Shown: positions 16,947 to 25,572, numbered from the stretch's first letter. The stretch: DNA of 64,000 nt from CAIYUC01 sp963682005 (GCA_963682005.1 OY820914.1:2418001-2482000), one strand, 5' to 3'. A program made the numbers and translations. Notes: a model not told the origin generated them from the letters alone.

Positions 16947-18017
16947 ATGCACTTTGGTCCAAGCGAAATTCTGATCTTTACCGGCTTCCTGGCATTCATA
17001 TTCCTGATGCTCAGTATCGACCTGGGCATTTTTAATAAAAAGAGCCATGCACTCTCATTCCGGGAAGCACTCATCTGGACTGGCGTTTGGGTTGGGATCT
17101 CCTTTGTTTTTTATTTGCTGATCATGTTTTTTGGGTATCAGCTCCATGGTCTCGACAGCCTGGAAAAGATCCAGACAAATATCGACAGGTTCCGTCATCC
17201 GATCAATATTACGGGACTGACCCTTGACCAGGCGCTTCATCTTTATAATAAAAACCTTTCACTCGAATTCCTGACAGGCTACCTGATTGAATATTCACTC
17301 TCGGTCGACAACATTTTTGTGATCATCATGATCTTCATTTCCTTCAATATTAAAGACACCTACTATCACCGGATTCTCTTCTGGGGGATCATGGGAGCAG
17401 TCGTCATGCGCTTTATCTTCATTTTCGTTGCGAGCGTATTGATCCAGCGTTTCGAGGAAGTGTTGTATGTTTTCGGGGGATTCCTTGTGATCATTGGCGT
17501 GAATATGGGGAGGGAATTTTTTACAAAGAAAGACGAAGACAAAATTGACACCCATTCACATCCTGTTGTGCGGTTCCTTTCAAAGATTTTCCTGGTAACT
17601 TCCGAGGATATGGGAAACCGTTTCTGGGTAAAGGAGAAGGGGAAATTTCTCATTACACCCCTTCTTATCGTTTTGGTACTTATCGAATTCTTTGATGTTG
17701 TTTTTGCAGTGGATTCCGTTCCTGCAGTGTTTTCGGTCACCCGCGACCCGTTCATCGTATTCTTCTCAAATATCTTCGCGATCCTTGGACTTCGGTCACT
17801 GTTCTTCCTGGTAAACAATGTCATGAACAAATTCCATTACCTGAAACTTGGATTGGCGCTGCTTCTCACATTTATTGGTGTTAAGATGATCCTCACCCTC
17901 GCCCTTAACCTCCATATTTCTTCACAGGCATCCCTCGGCACAATCGTCGGAATCCTTGGTTTCTTCATTATTCTCTCACTGGTCTTTCCAATTCCAAAAG
18001 TGAAGAGTGAAAAGTGA
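16947..18017 (+). CDS. TerC-family integral membrane protein
   Basis: About 356 residues with eight or nine hydrophobic helices. The family signatures are EYSLSVDNIFVI with the membrane Asp (about residue 122) and VLIEFFDVVFAVDSVPAVFSVT-like text with further Asp residues; these acidic positions are thought to handle metal ions. TerC relatives export manganese or supply metal to exoenzymes; tellurite resistance alone is not implied. The ATG at 16947 is preferred to a TTG at 16914 inside the promoter. The last codons (KVKSEK and stop) are written in GTGAAAA repeat units that continue downstream, so the repeat has taken over the 3' end of the gene. Confidence 0.88.
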   Translation: MHFGPSEILIFTGFLAFIFLMLSIDLGIFNKKSHALSFREALIWTGVWVGISFVFYLLIMFFGYQLHGLDSLEKIQTNIDRFRHPINITGLTLDQALHLYNKNLSLEFLTGYLIEYSLSVDNIFVIIMIFISFNIKDTYYHRILFWGIMGAVVMRFIFIFVASVLIQRFEEVLYVFGGFLVIIGVNMGREFFTKKDEDKIDTHSHPVVRFLSKIFLVTSEDMGNRFWVKEKGKFLITPLLIVLVLIEFFDVVFAVDSVPAVFSVTRDPFIVFFSNIFAILGLRSLFFLVNNVMNKFHYLKLGLALLLTFIGVKMILTLALNLHISSQASLGTIVGILGFFIILSLVFPIPKVKSEK

Positions 18018-18112
18018 AAAGTGAAGAGTGAAAAGTGAAAAGTGAACAATCCTATCCTCCATCCTCTATTCTCTGTCTTCCGACCTCCGACCTCAGACCT
18101 CCGATCTTCGGC
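17998..18112. repeat. Degenerate word-like repeat between terC and meaB stops
   Basis: Seven units of a 7-base AGTGAAA/AGTGAAG repeat (about 17998-18046), then TCCTCCATCCTCTATTCTC and several CCGACCTC/CAGACCTC units. It overlaps the terC stop codon on the left and reaches within a base or two of the converging meaB stop (18116-18114) on the right. Confidence 0.85.
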
Positions 18113-18113
18113 T

Positions 18114-19337
18114 TCATTCCCCAAAATACCTTCTGATCAGCTGATTCGCCGCCATATACGGGTTGATCTTCTGTGCCATGATCTCTTCTTCAAGTTTCAT
18201 CAACATGTGGTGAATCTCTTTGTGGGAGAAGAATCTTGATTTCAGCGTTTCTTCGATGGTTTCATAAAGCACCTGTCTGTTCTGTTCCATTCGCTTTTGA
18301 TGAAAATACCCCGATTTTGTAGTCATAGCCTGGTATTGAGAAATTAGATCCCAGACCAATGGTATTCCCTCCTTTGTCCTGGAGGAGCAGGTTTCAACCA
18401 TCGGGATCCATCCGGAACCGGATGGGGGAAAGAGATGAAGGGCATTTGAGTACTGAGCTTTGGCGAGGTTTGCCATGGAGATATTGTTTCCATCGGCTTT
18501 GTTGATCACAATTGCATCGGCCATTTCAATGATGCCTCTTTTGATCCCCTGAAGCTCGTCACCGGCGCCTGCAAGCATAAGCAGGAGAAAGAAATCCACC
18601 ATCGAATGGACAGCAGTCTCTGACTGACCCACACCGACAGTTTCAACAAAAATCACATCAAATCCGGCTGTTTCGCAAAGGAGGATGGTTTCCCTGGTTT
18701 TCCGGGCAACACCTCCGAGTGATCCTGCTGAAGGAGATGGTCTGACGAATGCATTTGGGTCAACAGCCAGTTCTTCCATTCTCGTTTTATCACCAAGAAT
18801 GCTTCCTTTGGATTTCGTGCTGCTTGGATCGATCGCAAGAACCGCGAGCTTATGTCCGCGTGCGGTCAGATGCTTTCCAAGTGCCTCTATGAATGTGCTT
18901 TTCCCAACACCCGGCACGCCCGTGATCCCGATTCGGATGCTGTGCACCGGCTCCGGGCTTCGGGCTTCAGACCGGGGGGGGATAACTTCATACTTTGTGC
19001 TTTGTGGTTCATGTTTAGATGCCGATCTTCCATCTTCCATTCTCCATCTTCTGTCCTCAGACTTCTGACCTCCGGCCTCTGCCTGCCTCTCAAGGCACCC
19101 CGCAATAATTTCCTGCGCCTTCTCCTGATGTGCGGGAAGTGAACTCTCAATAAGGGTGATCGCCTTGCTCAGGATCGTCCGGTTTCCCGACCGGATCCCT
19201 TCAAGGTAGTCATCAATGCTGAGGGACTTCAGACGGCGCGATTTTAATTTTTTAACAGCATCCGCATTGATCTGCTCAGGTTGTTCGATCCCTTCCTGCA
19301 CCGACAAGGCTGATTTATACTCTTTATGTTCTTTCAT
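18114..19337 (-). CDS. meaB: Methylmalonyl-CoA mutase-associated GTPase MeaB, with a repeat-derived insert
   Basis: A 407-residue G3E-type GTPase. The G domain is intact: P-loop GVPGVGKS at 140-147, DPSSTKSKGSILGDKTRM, the ETVGVGQSE switch region near 232-240, and the base-recognition NKAD at 279-282. MeaB protects and reloads the B12 cofactor of methylmalonyl-CoA mutase, part of propionate metabolism. Oddly, residues about 85-133 (AGGQKSEDRRWRMEDG through RSPEPVH) are unlike any MeaB I know and are the reverse translation of the same word-like repeats found in spacers. The insert keeps frame and sits just before the first G-domain strand. No mutase gene is in the window. The N-terminal ATG has a TATATTTG box upstream. 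Confidence 0.9.
   Translation of the reverse strand: MKEHKEYKSALSVQEGIEQPEQINADAVKKLKSRRLKSLSIDDYLEGIRSGNRTILSKAITLIESSLPAHQEKAQEIIAGCLERQAEAGGQKSEDRRWRMEDGRSASKHEPQSTKYEVIPPRSEARSPEPVHSIRIGITGVPGVGKSTFIEALGKHLTARGHKLAVLAIDPSSTKSKGSILGDKTRMEELAVDPNAFVRPSPSAGSLGGVARKTRETILLCETAGFDVIFVETVGVGQSETAVHSMVDFFLLLMLAGAGDELQGIKRGIIEMADAIVINKADGNNISMANLAKAQYSNALHLFPPSGSGWIPMVETCSSRTKEGIPLVWDLISQYQAMTTKSGYFHQKRMEQNRQVLYETIEETLKSRFFSHKEIHHMLMKLEEEIMAQKINPYMAANQLIRRYFGE
18939..19085. repeat. Word-like repeat embedded in the meaB coding sequence
   Basis: About 147 bases, a multiple of three, containing CTCCGGGCTTCGGGCTTCAG, TACTTTGTGCTTTGTG, TCTTCCATCTTCCATTCTCC and TCAGACTTCTGACCTCCGGC. These words match those at 10280-10376 and 17998-18112. 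It has no stop codon in the meaB frame and encodes a charged, low-complexity peptide. Confidence 0.85.
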
Positions 19338-19383
19338 GTAACGAATTGAAACTAATTCCTATTGGCGTTTGTCGTCCAACCCA

Positions 19384-19404
19384 CAGCCCGAAGCCCGAAG
19401 CCCG
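19384..19404. repeat. CCCGAAG triplicate in the meaB leader
   Basis: Three tandem copies of a CCCGAAG unit between the meaB promoter box (19412-19405) and its ATG (19337). This copy is at a 5' end, unlike most others. Confidence 0.6.
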
Positions 19405-19412
19405 CAAATATA
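19405..19412 (-). promoter_or_regulatory. Candidate -7 box for meaB
   Basis: TATATTTG (minus strand) fits TAnnTTTG, 67 bases before the meaB ATG and adjoining the CCCGAAG repeat. No -33 element seen. Confidence 0.35.
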
Positions 19413-19563
19413 AAGATAAATCCTGACCTAAATAGCAGGTCATTCATGTTTTAATCCTCTCACAGAAAGTGTTTTGAGAATCTTTCCCGGTACAGTGACA
19501 AAGAAAACCGTGAGAACCGGAAACTGAATGGGAACTGGATTTATTCGTGAGTCATGACATTCC

Positions 19564-20364
19564 TTAATAGATGATAATCGAACGGGTTTGCTCCTTGGTT
19601 CCTACATACCAGTAATATTTTCCCGGGTAGAGCAACTTTCCCGGGTATTCGAAGCCCCTGACACCGGGCCGGATTCCTTTCCATAGTACTACTTTTTCTG
19701 CAGGTTCTGAAACAAGGTAAAACCGCGTAAATGTGTCAGTCTTCATGGACCAGGAAAATCGCAGCGTTTCATTCTGTGAGAATTTACCTCCGTCGCCGGG
19801 GGTAAGCAGCATTATATCCTGTCGACCCGAACTGACTTTAGCAGACTGGGTTACTTCTTGTCCTGACTTGATCTGAGGTTGTTGAGTGGACAGGTTTCCG
19901 GATAAAATATTATTTGGTTCAGGATGTGAAGATGGATTTTTGTCCGGGACTTTGGATGGACTACCGGTATGGTATTCTAAATTCCCGACAGAAGCTCCGG
20001 AATTTCCTTTTTTATTCATTATCGCCTGGTTTTCCCTTCGTGCAGGAAAGAGAAACAGGAATAAAATCAGGATTACGGCGAGCACAATAGCAGAAATGGC
20101 AGTCCAGTAAAGGATCCTGCGGTTTAGTAAACGCTGCTGTCTGACCCTGGCCTCCTGGTTGGCAACTTCAGACTGTTGTTTGCTAAGTTCGTACTTTCCA
20201 GCTTCAGACATCATTTCAGGGAACATCTTCATGAGCCTTAATTTCCGTGCGAATTCCCTGTCATTCTCCACCCACACAAGGAATTCTCGGACCTCTTCTT
20301 CTGTCAGTTTCCCCAGAAGATAAGATTCGATCCATTCATTGTCCGGTGTCTTATGAGCGCTCAT
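19564..20364 (-). CDS. Membrane protein of anti-sigma-like architecture, function unknown
   Basis: A 266-residue single-pass protein. The N-terminal 50 residues (NEWIESYLLGKLTEEE and the following helices, up to EFARKLRLMKMFPEM) resemble the cytoplasmic sigma-binding region of Bacteroidota anti-sigma factors. A membrane helix follows at about 86-107, then a Ser/Pro/Gln-rich linker (130-180) and a C-terminal domain with FSWSMKTDTFTRFYLV and GKYYWYVG, which looks like the small beta-sandwich found in secreted surface proteins. There is no sigma gene beside it, so its partner, if any, is elsewhere. It has its own promoter box at 20399-20392. Confidence 0.55.
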   Translation of the reverse strand: MSAHKTPDNEWIESYLLGKLTEEEVREFLVWVENDREFARKLRLMKMFPEMMSEAGKYELSKQQSEVANQEARVRQQRLLNRRILYWTAISAIVLAVILILFLFLFPARRENQAIMNKKGNSGASVGNLEYHTGSPSKVPDKNPSSHPEPNNILSGNLSTQQPQIKSGQEVTQSAKVSSGRQDIMLLTPGDGGKFSQNETLRFSWSMKTDTFTRFYLVSEPAEKVVLWKGIRPGVRGFEYPGKLLYPGKYYWYVGTKEQTRSIIIY

Positions 20365-20391
20365 CCTGATTTCCAGCCTACGTTAAGTATA

Positions 20392-20399
20392 CAAAAATA
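20392..20399 (-). promoter_or_regulatory. -7 box for the anti-sigma-like gene
   Basis: TATTTTTG (minus strand) fits TAnnTTTG, 27 bases before the ATG at 20364. Confidence 0.45.
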
Positions 20400-20535
20400 C
20401 TAATTTATGACTAAAGAGATCGCTGTTATAGATTCAGGATTGAAATGATGGATTTGCTCTTGCAGTCGATATGAGATTTACATAGTGTGGTTTCCAGCCT
20501 GCAATGATTAAGATAAATAATTTTCCAAAAAGGAA

Positions 20536-20566
20536 TTTGAAAATCAACCGGGAATAATTACCTTTG
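20536..20566 (+). promoter_or_regulatory. Complete promoter of tRNA-Lys
   Basis: TTTG at 20536-20539, 19 bases, then TACCTTTG at 20559-20566, ending 11 bases before the tRNA. This fits the Bacteroides -33/-7 consensus in both boxes and in spacing. Confidence 0.75.
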
Positions 20567-20577
20567 CCGCCCGAAAC

Positions 20578-20650
20578 CTCTCTGTAGCTCAGTTGGTAGA
20601 GCAATTGACTCTTAATCAATGGGTCCCAGGTTCGAGTCCTGGCAGGGAGA
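20578..20650 (+). tRNA. tRNA-Lys (anticodon CTT)
   Basis: Full cloverleaf by hand: acceptor CTCTCTG/CAGGGAG with one G-T pair, D stem GCTC/GAGC, anticodon stem ATTGA/TCAAT with loop CTCTTAA (anticodon CTT at 20611-20613), T stem CCAGG/CCTGG with TTCGAGT, discriminator A. The 3' CCA is not encoded. Flanked by a clean promoter and a strong terminator, so transcribed alone. Confidence 0.97.
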
Positions 20651-20671
20651 CAGAACAAATAGCTAAAATTC

Positions 20672-20713
20672 AAGAAGGCGAAATGGTGAAAATTGTTTCG
20701 CCTTCTTCTTTTT
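20672..20713 (+). terminator. Intrinsic terminator of tRNA-Lys
   Basis: Perfect 12-bp stem AAGAAGGCGAAA / TTTCGCCTTCTT with a 12-base loop, followed by CTTTTT. It begins 22 bases after the tRNA. Confidence 0.85.
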
Positions 20714-20804
20714 CATCTCATCATTTCACTAAAATTGTACCTGCAAAATCGGGTACAGTACCTCACTGTAACAAAAGATTATCACACTATTCTTCCCGCT
20801 GAAA

Positions 20805-22019
20805 TTACCTGCCGATCACGACCTTCCCGGTATAAACGTTCTCACCTGAAAAGATTGTGACAAGATACATCCCGGGAACAAGTGACGCTGCACTTACAAC
20901 GGCAGGGGAGGACGGATAGTCCATGTCCAGGCAGCATCGTCCCTGCAGATCCGTCAACCGGATGTTTAACGGGGTGTTCGTGTTGTTCAGGCGAATGGTG
21001 AACTGGTTGGTACACGGGACAGGTGAAATGATAATCTCGTCGGACACAGGTTTCCTGTCGAGGGCATTCACCCCGTAATGACTTTTTGCCCAATCATAGT
21101 TGTCGCAGACGACCTCTGAGATTCCGTCAGGAACAAAGCCGGTCGTGCAGGATAGAGTGATCGTATTGTATAACACTTGCACATACTCATTTAGCGAATC
21201 TACTCCGACGATCAGGAAGGAACCAGTCTCCTGGTCGAAGGAAGAAGAGCCTGCTACGATGCCGATGATTTGCGGGATCAGCCCGATCTCATTCACCGCG
21301 CCGGTCGAGTCATTGATCTGGGCAATGCTTGCAACTCCGCCACCCGTGCTGTTGTCCATTTTCAGGGCGAAAAGAATATTGTTCAGGTTGTCGTATTGAA
21401 AGCACGAGAAATTGCACTGGGGATTCGGCAATTGGATGGGAATAAGATCATAGGAGAAAACCGGGTTCCTGACAAAGATCCTGCAAAGGGATAGACTCCC
21501 GGAGTAATCCTCCACCTCAGTGAAAAGGATCCCGTGTTCGGAATCAAAAGCAGTGGCATCGACCACCATACCCGAGATCCCAGGATCATCGACCACACCC
21601 AGGAGGGATGTATTCCCCGTGATCAGGTCTAGCTGGTTGACGATGAAAGTACCTGTGGAATCAATTGTAATCGTATAGATGCTGCCATTGCTCATATCGA
21701 TTTCGGAAATGTTTGACGTGGCCGAAAACGGGATACTGTTCATTTCATTGGTCGGACTGTTGAATGAAAACAGGCAATACCCCAACGCATTGATACCTTC
21801 CAGGTAATAATTGCCGTTGTATGAATCGAAGACCGAGGAACTGAGGAGGTACCCGAGGAGATCTGTCTGGAAGTTTTCAATGGTCGTGGAATCCAGGGCA
21901 TGCCACCTGACAATCTCCGTGCCTCCTGAAAATGCAACGCGTGCTCCTATCAGGGTCGGTTGTGCAACGATGGCCAGGTTCATTGTGAGAAAGAGGGAAA
22001 GTGCGAATATGTTTTTCAT
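20805..22019 (-). CDS. Secreted protein with T9SS C-terminal sorting domain
   Basis: A 404-residue protein with a signal peptide (MKNIFALSLFLTMNLAIVAQ) and a type IX secretion C-terminal domain (ISPVPCTNQFTIRL, LTDLQGRC, SLVPGMYLVTIFSGENVYTGKVVIGR-like ending). The central 300 residues hold repeating short strands with Asp/Ser turns (LLGYLLSSSVFDSYNGNYYL, ATAFDSEHGILF, FQYDNLNNILFAL, SSFDQETGSFLIVG), which looks like a beta-propeller with roughly six blades. It should be exported and attached to or released from the cell surface. No catalytic motif is visible, and ligand is unknown. Confidence 0.75.
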   Translation of the reverse strand: MKNIFALSLFLTMNLAIVAQPTLIGARVAFSGGTEIVRWHALDSTTIENFQTDLLGYLLSSSVFDSYNGNYYLEGINALGYCLFSFNSPTNEMNSIPFSATSNISEIDMSNGSIYTITIDSTGTFIVNQLDLITGNTSLLGVVDDPGISGMVVDATAFDSEHGILFTEVEDYSGSLSLCRIFVRNPVFSYDLIPIQLPNPQCNFSCFQYDNLNNILFALKMDNSTGGGVASIAQINDSTGAVNEIGLIPQIIGIVAGSSSFDQETGSFLIVGVDSLNEYVQVLYNTITLSCTTGFVPDGISEVVCDNYDWAKSHYGVNALDRKPVSDEIIISPVPCTNQFTIRLNNTNTPLNIRLTDLQGRCCLDMDYPSSPAVVSAASLVPGMYLVTIFSGENVYTGKVVIGR

Positions 22020-22112
22020 AACCTGATGATATTTAGTATGTAACCGTAAAATTAAATCTTAATCCTTGAATAATTGCAAATTTTATTTTTCCGCTGACAG
22101 GAATTGGCAATC

Positions 22113-23630
22113 TTATCGTTTTTCTTCCTGGACGGGCCAGGAAGCTTCACGTGCCTTTGCTTTACTATCCCATTGTGGAGGAACTATTTTAAGCCATTCG
22201 GTTTTGTCTGATCCCAGTTTGACCATGTCCAGTCCGATATATGCCTGGGCTTTCTGCTTTGTAGCAATATCAGGATAAGGAACAGGTTCCTTTTTACCAT
22301 ACCTGTCAAGAATCCTGACCAGTATCACCCGGGCTTCCCCGGTTTCTGCAATGGACAGTCCGTTTAACCTCAGCACTTCGACAGGTGAATGAAAAGCGCT
22401 TCCATGACCTGCTGCCGCATAATCCCAGTACCACTGTGCATTCCGGATGTGCTGAAGTGCCGGCTCCATTTCACCGCTCAGGGCACCGGCTTCCCACGCG
22501 GCTTTAGCCTCAACATGGGCCTTTACAAGCAATGTTTCTGCATGTTCACGGATCTCCCTGGCATTCCTTTGGCGATCATAAACATTGTTGCGCAGGGTTT
22601 CCTCCTTTTCACGGTGACAAACCTGGCAGGTGCCGGCAATGTTACTCAGCGGGCTGGTAATTTTATGACTGGTGAACTTTTGTCCTCCTTCCTTGGTATA
22701 TGGCATGTGGCAATCGGCGCAGGCAATTCCGCGCTGAGCATGGATCCCTGTTAAAAAGACTTCATAATCCGGATGTTGAGCCTTCAGGATCGGTGCCTTG
22801 CTGAGTTGATGGGTGAAATCGGTAAACCCTGCGTCGTTGTAATATTTAAGTGCGCTGTCAGCTCTCAGGCCAAGTTTCCATGGAAAGGTCAGATAGGCGA
22901 TATCGGCAGCATCTGGACGTTTCTTGTCAAAATAATACTCAACGTGGCATTGAGCGCAAACGAGCGACCTCATCTCCTGGTGCGTTGCTTTTGAGATGTC
23001 CTTCCCCATCGATGCAAATGCTTCGATAAGAGCAGGCCGGGTAATGCGCAGGTCCATCGTCTTTGGATCATGGCAATCGGCACATCCGATGAAGTTGTCG
23101 ATCTCATGTCCTTTAGATGCCCACTTTCCTTTGTAAAAATCCTTTGGCCCCATTTTTTCCATCAGGCGGGGTACATCCGGACTTTTGCAGGTCCAGCAGG
23201 TGTTGGGCTGGGGGCCGTCATCAGGCCCATTCGGGGTCCCGGTCCGCAATGTCGACCGGATGTCGGTGATCGCATAATAGTGTCCCCGGGGGGTATAATA
23301 GTCTTTTGAGAAGGCATATCCTGCCCATAGAATAACCATCTTTGGGTCGCGTGCAAGTGCGTCTGTCGGGGCGTTTCCATTGAATTCGCTGCGAAAATCT
23401 GTATCCGCCGTTTGAAGGTAGCTCTGGTATTCCCGCGGAAAATTCTCACCCCAGAGTATATTGCGGGGCTCATATTCACTGAGGGCGACCCTTGGCTTGT
23501 ATACATATTCCGTTTCAGCTTTGCGCTCAACAATAGAAGAAGCCAGCAATCCTAAAAGGAACACAATAATGATCGTGCTGAAAAACAACACCCACGGCAT
23601 CCATGGTTTGCGTTGAAAATGTTTTTCCAT
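22113..23630 (-). CDS. nrfA: Cytochrome c552 nitrite reductase (ammonia-forming), catalytic subunit
   Basis: A 505-residue pentaheme cytochrome. The catalytic heme is held by CWTCK at 145-149, the lysine-ligated site that marks NrfA; four CxxCH hemes follow (183-187, 225-229, 304-308, 335-339). An N-terminal membrane segment (about 12-33) acts as signal or anchor. It reduces nitrite to ammonium in the periplasm using electrons from NrfH. The gene follows nrfH by about 106 bases on the same strand. No cytochrome c maturation genes are in the window. Confidence 0.95.
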   Translation of the reverse strand: MEKHFQRKPWMPWVLFFSTIIIVFLLGLLASSIVERKAETEYVYKPRVALSEYEPRNILWGENFPREYQSYLQTADTDFRSEFNGNAPTDALARDPKMVILWAGYAFSKDYYTPRGHYYAITDIRSTLRTGTPNGPDDGPQPNTCWTCKSPDVPRLMEKMGPKDFYKGKWASKGHEIDNFIGCADCHDPKTMDLRITRPALIEAFASMGKDISKATHQEMRSLVCAQCHVEYYFDKKRPDAADIAYLTFPWKLGLRADSALKYYNDAGFTDFTHQLSKAPILKAQHPDYEVFLTGIHAQRGIACADCHMPYTKEGGQKFTSHKITSPLSNIAGTCQVCHREKEETLRNNVYDRQRNAREIREHAETLLVKAHVEAKAAWEAGALSGEMEPALQHIRNAQWYWDYAAAGHGSAFHSPVEVLRLNGLSIAETGEARVILVRILDRYGKKEPVPYPDIATKQKAQAYIGLDMVKLGSDKTEWLKIVPPQWDSKAKAREASWPVQEEKR

Positions 23631-23710
23631 ATCGTTTCGTAGTTAGAAATCCGGTTCCTCTTGTTACAGAAGGTGAAATTCGGATAAAAATTGTCGTAAT
23701 TGTCCTGTGT

Positions 23711-23732
23711 GATATTCAATATTCGATATTCT
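23711..23732. repeat. Short word-like repeat beside the nrfH stop
   Basis: Variants of GATATTC (GATATTCAATATTCGATATT) ending four bases before the nrfH stop codon (23739-23737). Small, but in the same position relative to a stop as the larger copies. Confidence 0.45.
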
Positions 23733-23736
23733 AACG

Positions 23737-24312
23737 TCATTCCTCATCTTCATCCCGTTCGGTCCTGCTTTCGATCTTCGTCTTCACCAGGGCATTCGGC
23801 GTGGAAGAAAGGCCATTTACCCTGCTGTGCGGGGTCTCGCGATGGCAATCAAGGCATTGCCTCTCTAAAAGGTGATTATGGTATCCCGGAATTACCATCC
23901 CAAGATATCCGGTACCCACTACCCGTTCATGACACCTTATGCAATTGCCCTGTACAGCAAGCTTTCCCGCTTCCCTGATATAAATTACCTGGGGTTCCTT
24001 CCGAAGGGTAAAGATTGTCGCATGACGCAGCCCGTCCTGGGCCTTGAAGAGGTATTTGCTGAAGACATTGTTATGAGGCACATGGCAATCGTTGCATGTG
24101 GCGACATTGCGGTGGGAACTGTGCGCCCAGTCGTTGAACTGCGGATTCATTACATGACAGTTGATGCAGGTTTCCGGATTGTCAGACAGGTAGGAAGGAG
24201 CTTTCGAGATGTAAAGAACGAAAGCGGAAAGGCCGCAAAAAATGCCCATAAGGATGATTACAATGAGCCTCCATTCTTCGGGTGGGATCAAATACCTGAA
24301 TAGCTTTTTCAT
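23737..24312 (-). CDS. nrfH: Cytochrome c nitrite reductase small subunit
   Basis: A 191-residue NapC/NirT-family tetraheme cytochrome. One N-terminal membrane helix (about 16-36) is followed by four CxxCH sites at 49-53, 73-77, 124-128 and 153-157. It takes electrons from menaquinol and passes them to NrfA in a membrane complex. The NMHC-like CINCHVMNP at the first heme is typical. The C-terminal tail (about 170-191) is highly charged. A TATTTTTG box lies upstream. Confidence 0.95.
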   Translation of the reverse strand: MKKLFRYLIPPEEWRLIVIILMGIFCGLSAFVLYISKAPSYLSDNPETCINCHVMNPQFNDWAHSSHRNVATCNDCHVPHNNVFSKYLFKAQDGLRHATIFTLRKEPQVIYIREAGKLAVQGNCIRCHERVVGTGYLGMVIPGYHNHLLERQCLDCHRETPHSRVNGLSSTPNALVKTKIESRTERDEDEE

Positions 24313-24350
24313 GGGAAACGGGATGATCAGGCCAGGGTTAACATTTTATT

Positions 24351-24358
24351 CAAAAATA
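24351..24358 (-). promoter_or_regulatory. -7 box for the nrfHA operon
   Basis: TATTTTTG (minus strand) fits TAnnTTTG, 38 bases before the nrfH ATG. No FNR-type palindrome was recognised nearby. Confidence 0.45.
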
Positions 24359-24458
24359 GAAAGAATTTCCTTATACAGGACAGGAGAAGTATTTTATCAG
24401 GTTATGAATGGACAAACCAAATATTATTGTGTAAGTTTTTTACCTTCGGTTCCAACTT

Positions 24459-25055
24459 TTGCGATACTCAGGTGTCTTTATTTTAAACAAAGCGGAATTG
24501 GAAGCAAACACCCCTGATATAAACCAGGACCTGATTGCACAATGCATCCAGGGCGACCGTGTTGCCCAGTACCGCTTGTATAAACAATACTCCCGGTCCA
24601 TGTATAACCTTTGCCTGCGGATGGTTTCCGACAGATCCGAAGCAGAAGACCTGCTGCAGGAAGCTTTTGTGAAGATTTTCAGGGAACTTCATTCCTTCCG
24701 CAGGCAAAGTACGCTTGGAGCCTGGTTAAGGCGCATCGTCATCAACCAATGCCTAAACCATATTCGCAGAAAAATCCCCGATTTTGTGACCATTGAGTCC
24801 TCTGAAATAAAGGAGATCCCGGATGAGGAGTTTTCAGTTGCCGGGATTACAGTGGAAGAGATCCACGAGGCAATCCTGAATCTCCCCGAAGGAGCAAGGG
24901 TCGTGTGTGTACTTCATTTGATTGAAGGTTACCGACATTCGGATGTTGCAGGGATGCTGGGGATATCTGAATCCACATCAAAATCACAGTACAGGAGGTC
25001 GATAAGCCTTTTGCAGGACCAGCTAATCCATCGCATGTATGAAAAGCAAAATTGA
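24459..25055 (+). CDS. ECF RNA polymerase sigma factor
   Basis: Up to 198 residues. Region 2 is seen as MVSDRSEAEDLLQEAFVKIF and SFRRQSTLGAWLRRIVINQC; region 4 as LPEGARVVCVLHLIEGY and MLGISESTSKSQYRRS, the helix-turn-helix that reads -35 DNA. No ATG exists in frame before residue 48, and a stop lies at 24432, so translation must start at a TTG (24459 or 24498). A near-match -7 box (TACCTTCG, one base off) is at 24441-24448. It overlaps the next gene by 17 bases, so the sigma factor and the small membrane protein are translated together. Confidence 0.88.
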   Translation: MRYSGVFILNKAELEANTPDINQDLIAQCIQGDRVAQYRLYKQYSRSMYNLCLRMVSDRSEAEDLLQEAFVKIFRELHSFRRQSTLGAWLRRIVINQCLNHIRRKIPDFVTIESSEIKEIPDEEFSVAGITVEEIHEAILNLPEGARVVCVLHLIEGYRHSDVAGMLGISESTSKSQYRRSISLLQDQLIHRMYEKQN

Positions 25056-25572
25056 AGAATTTATCGAAAGCCGGGCAAACATGCTGGATGTCGGGATACC
25101 CGATGATGAAAAGGTATGGAAAGGTATCTCAGGGGAACTTCAAAAAACACGTAAGAGGAGGGTAGCCCTTCTGAGGGCCGCAGCAATCATCATCCTGGCG
25201 GTCTCTTCCGGATTAACGGTATATCTGTTGGGATTCAAAAGCAAAAACGGGTTGAACGAATATTCCCTCAATAATGTATCTGCACAACTTGGAAAAGAAG
25301 AAAACTTCTTCAGGCTGACCGTAAACGGGAAACTGAATGAAGTCAGGAAATCCGGAGTCAATCATGAGGACTTTTCCGAATTGATGCGCAACCTGGAACA
25401 GATCGACCATCAGTATGAGATCTATGTAAAAGACCTGCAGGAAATTGGAAATCAACCAAGGATATTAAAAGGCATCATCCGGCTTTATGAACTGAAGATA
25501 AGGGTGATCGAAAAAGCATTGAATGAAATCGAAAAAAACAAAAAATATGAGAAAGATAAACAAATTTTGTAG
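25039..25572 (+). CDS. Small membrane protein, likely anti-sigma partner
   Basis: A 177-residue protein, N-terminal charged helices (KSKIEEFIESRANML, EKVWKGISGEL) followed by one membrane helix at about 45-65 and a helical C-terminal region rich in Glu, Lys and Leu. No homology I recognise beyond this layout. Its position directly behind an ECF sigma gene, overlapping it by 17 bases, and its topology suggest it holds the sigma factor at the membrane. The N-terminus lacks the zinc-binding HxxxCxxC of ZAS-type anti-sigma factors. Confidence 0.6.
   Translation: MKSKIEEFIESRANMLDVGIPDDEKVWKGISGELQKTRKRRVALLRAAAIIILAVSSGLTVYLLGFKSKNGLNEYSLNNVSAQLGKEENFFRLTVNGKLNEVRKSGVNHEDFSELMRNLEQIDHQYEIYVKDLQEIGNQPRILKGIIRLYELKIRVIEKALNEIEKNKKYEKDKQIL

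Noticed and set aside
16947..18017. Tellurite resistance locus around TerC
   Set aside because: No terA, terB, terD or terE genes adjoin it; TerC-family proteins are widespread metal-handling proteins.
17998..18112. Reading the GTGAAAA repeat as a coding extension of terC
   Set aside because: The terC stop codon lies within the repeat after only six codons; the repeat beyond is non-coding on both strands.
20434..20673. A 79-codon minus-strand ORF (SYREVSG-like)
   Set aside because: It is the reverse strand of the tRNA-Lys gene, a common false ORF.
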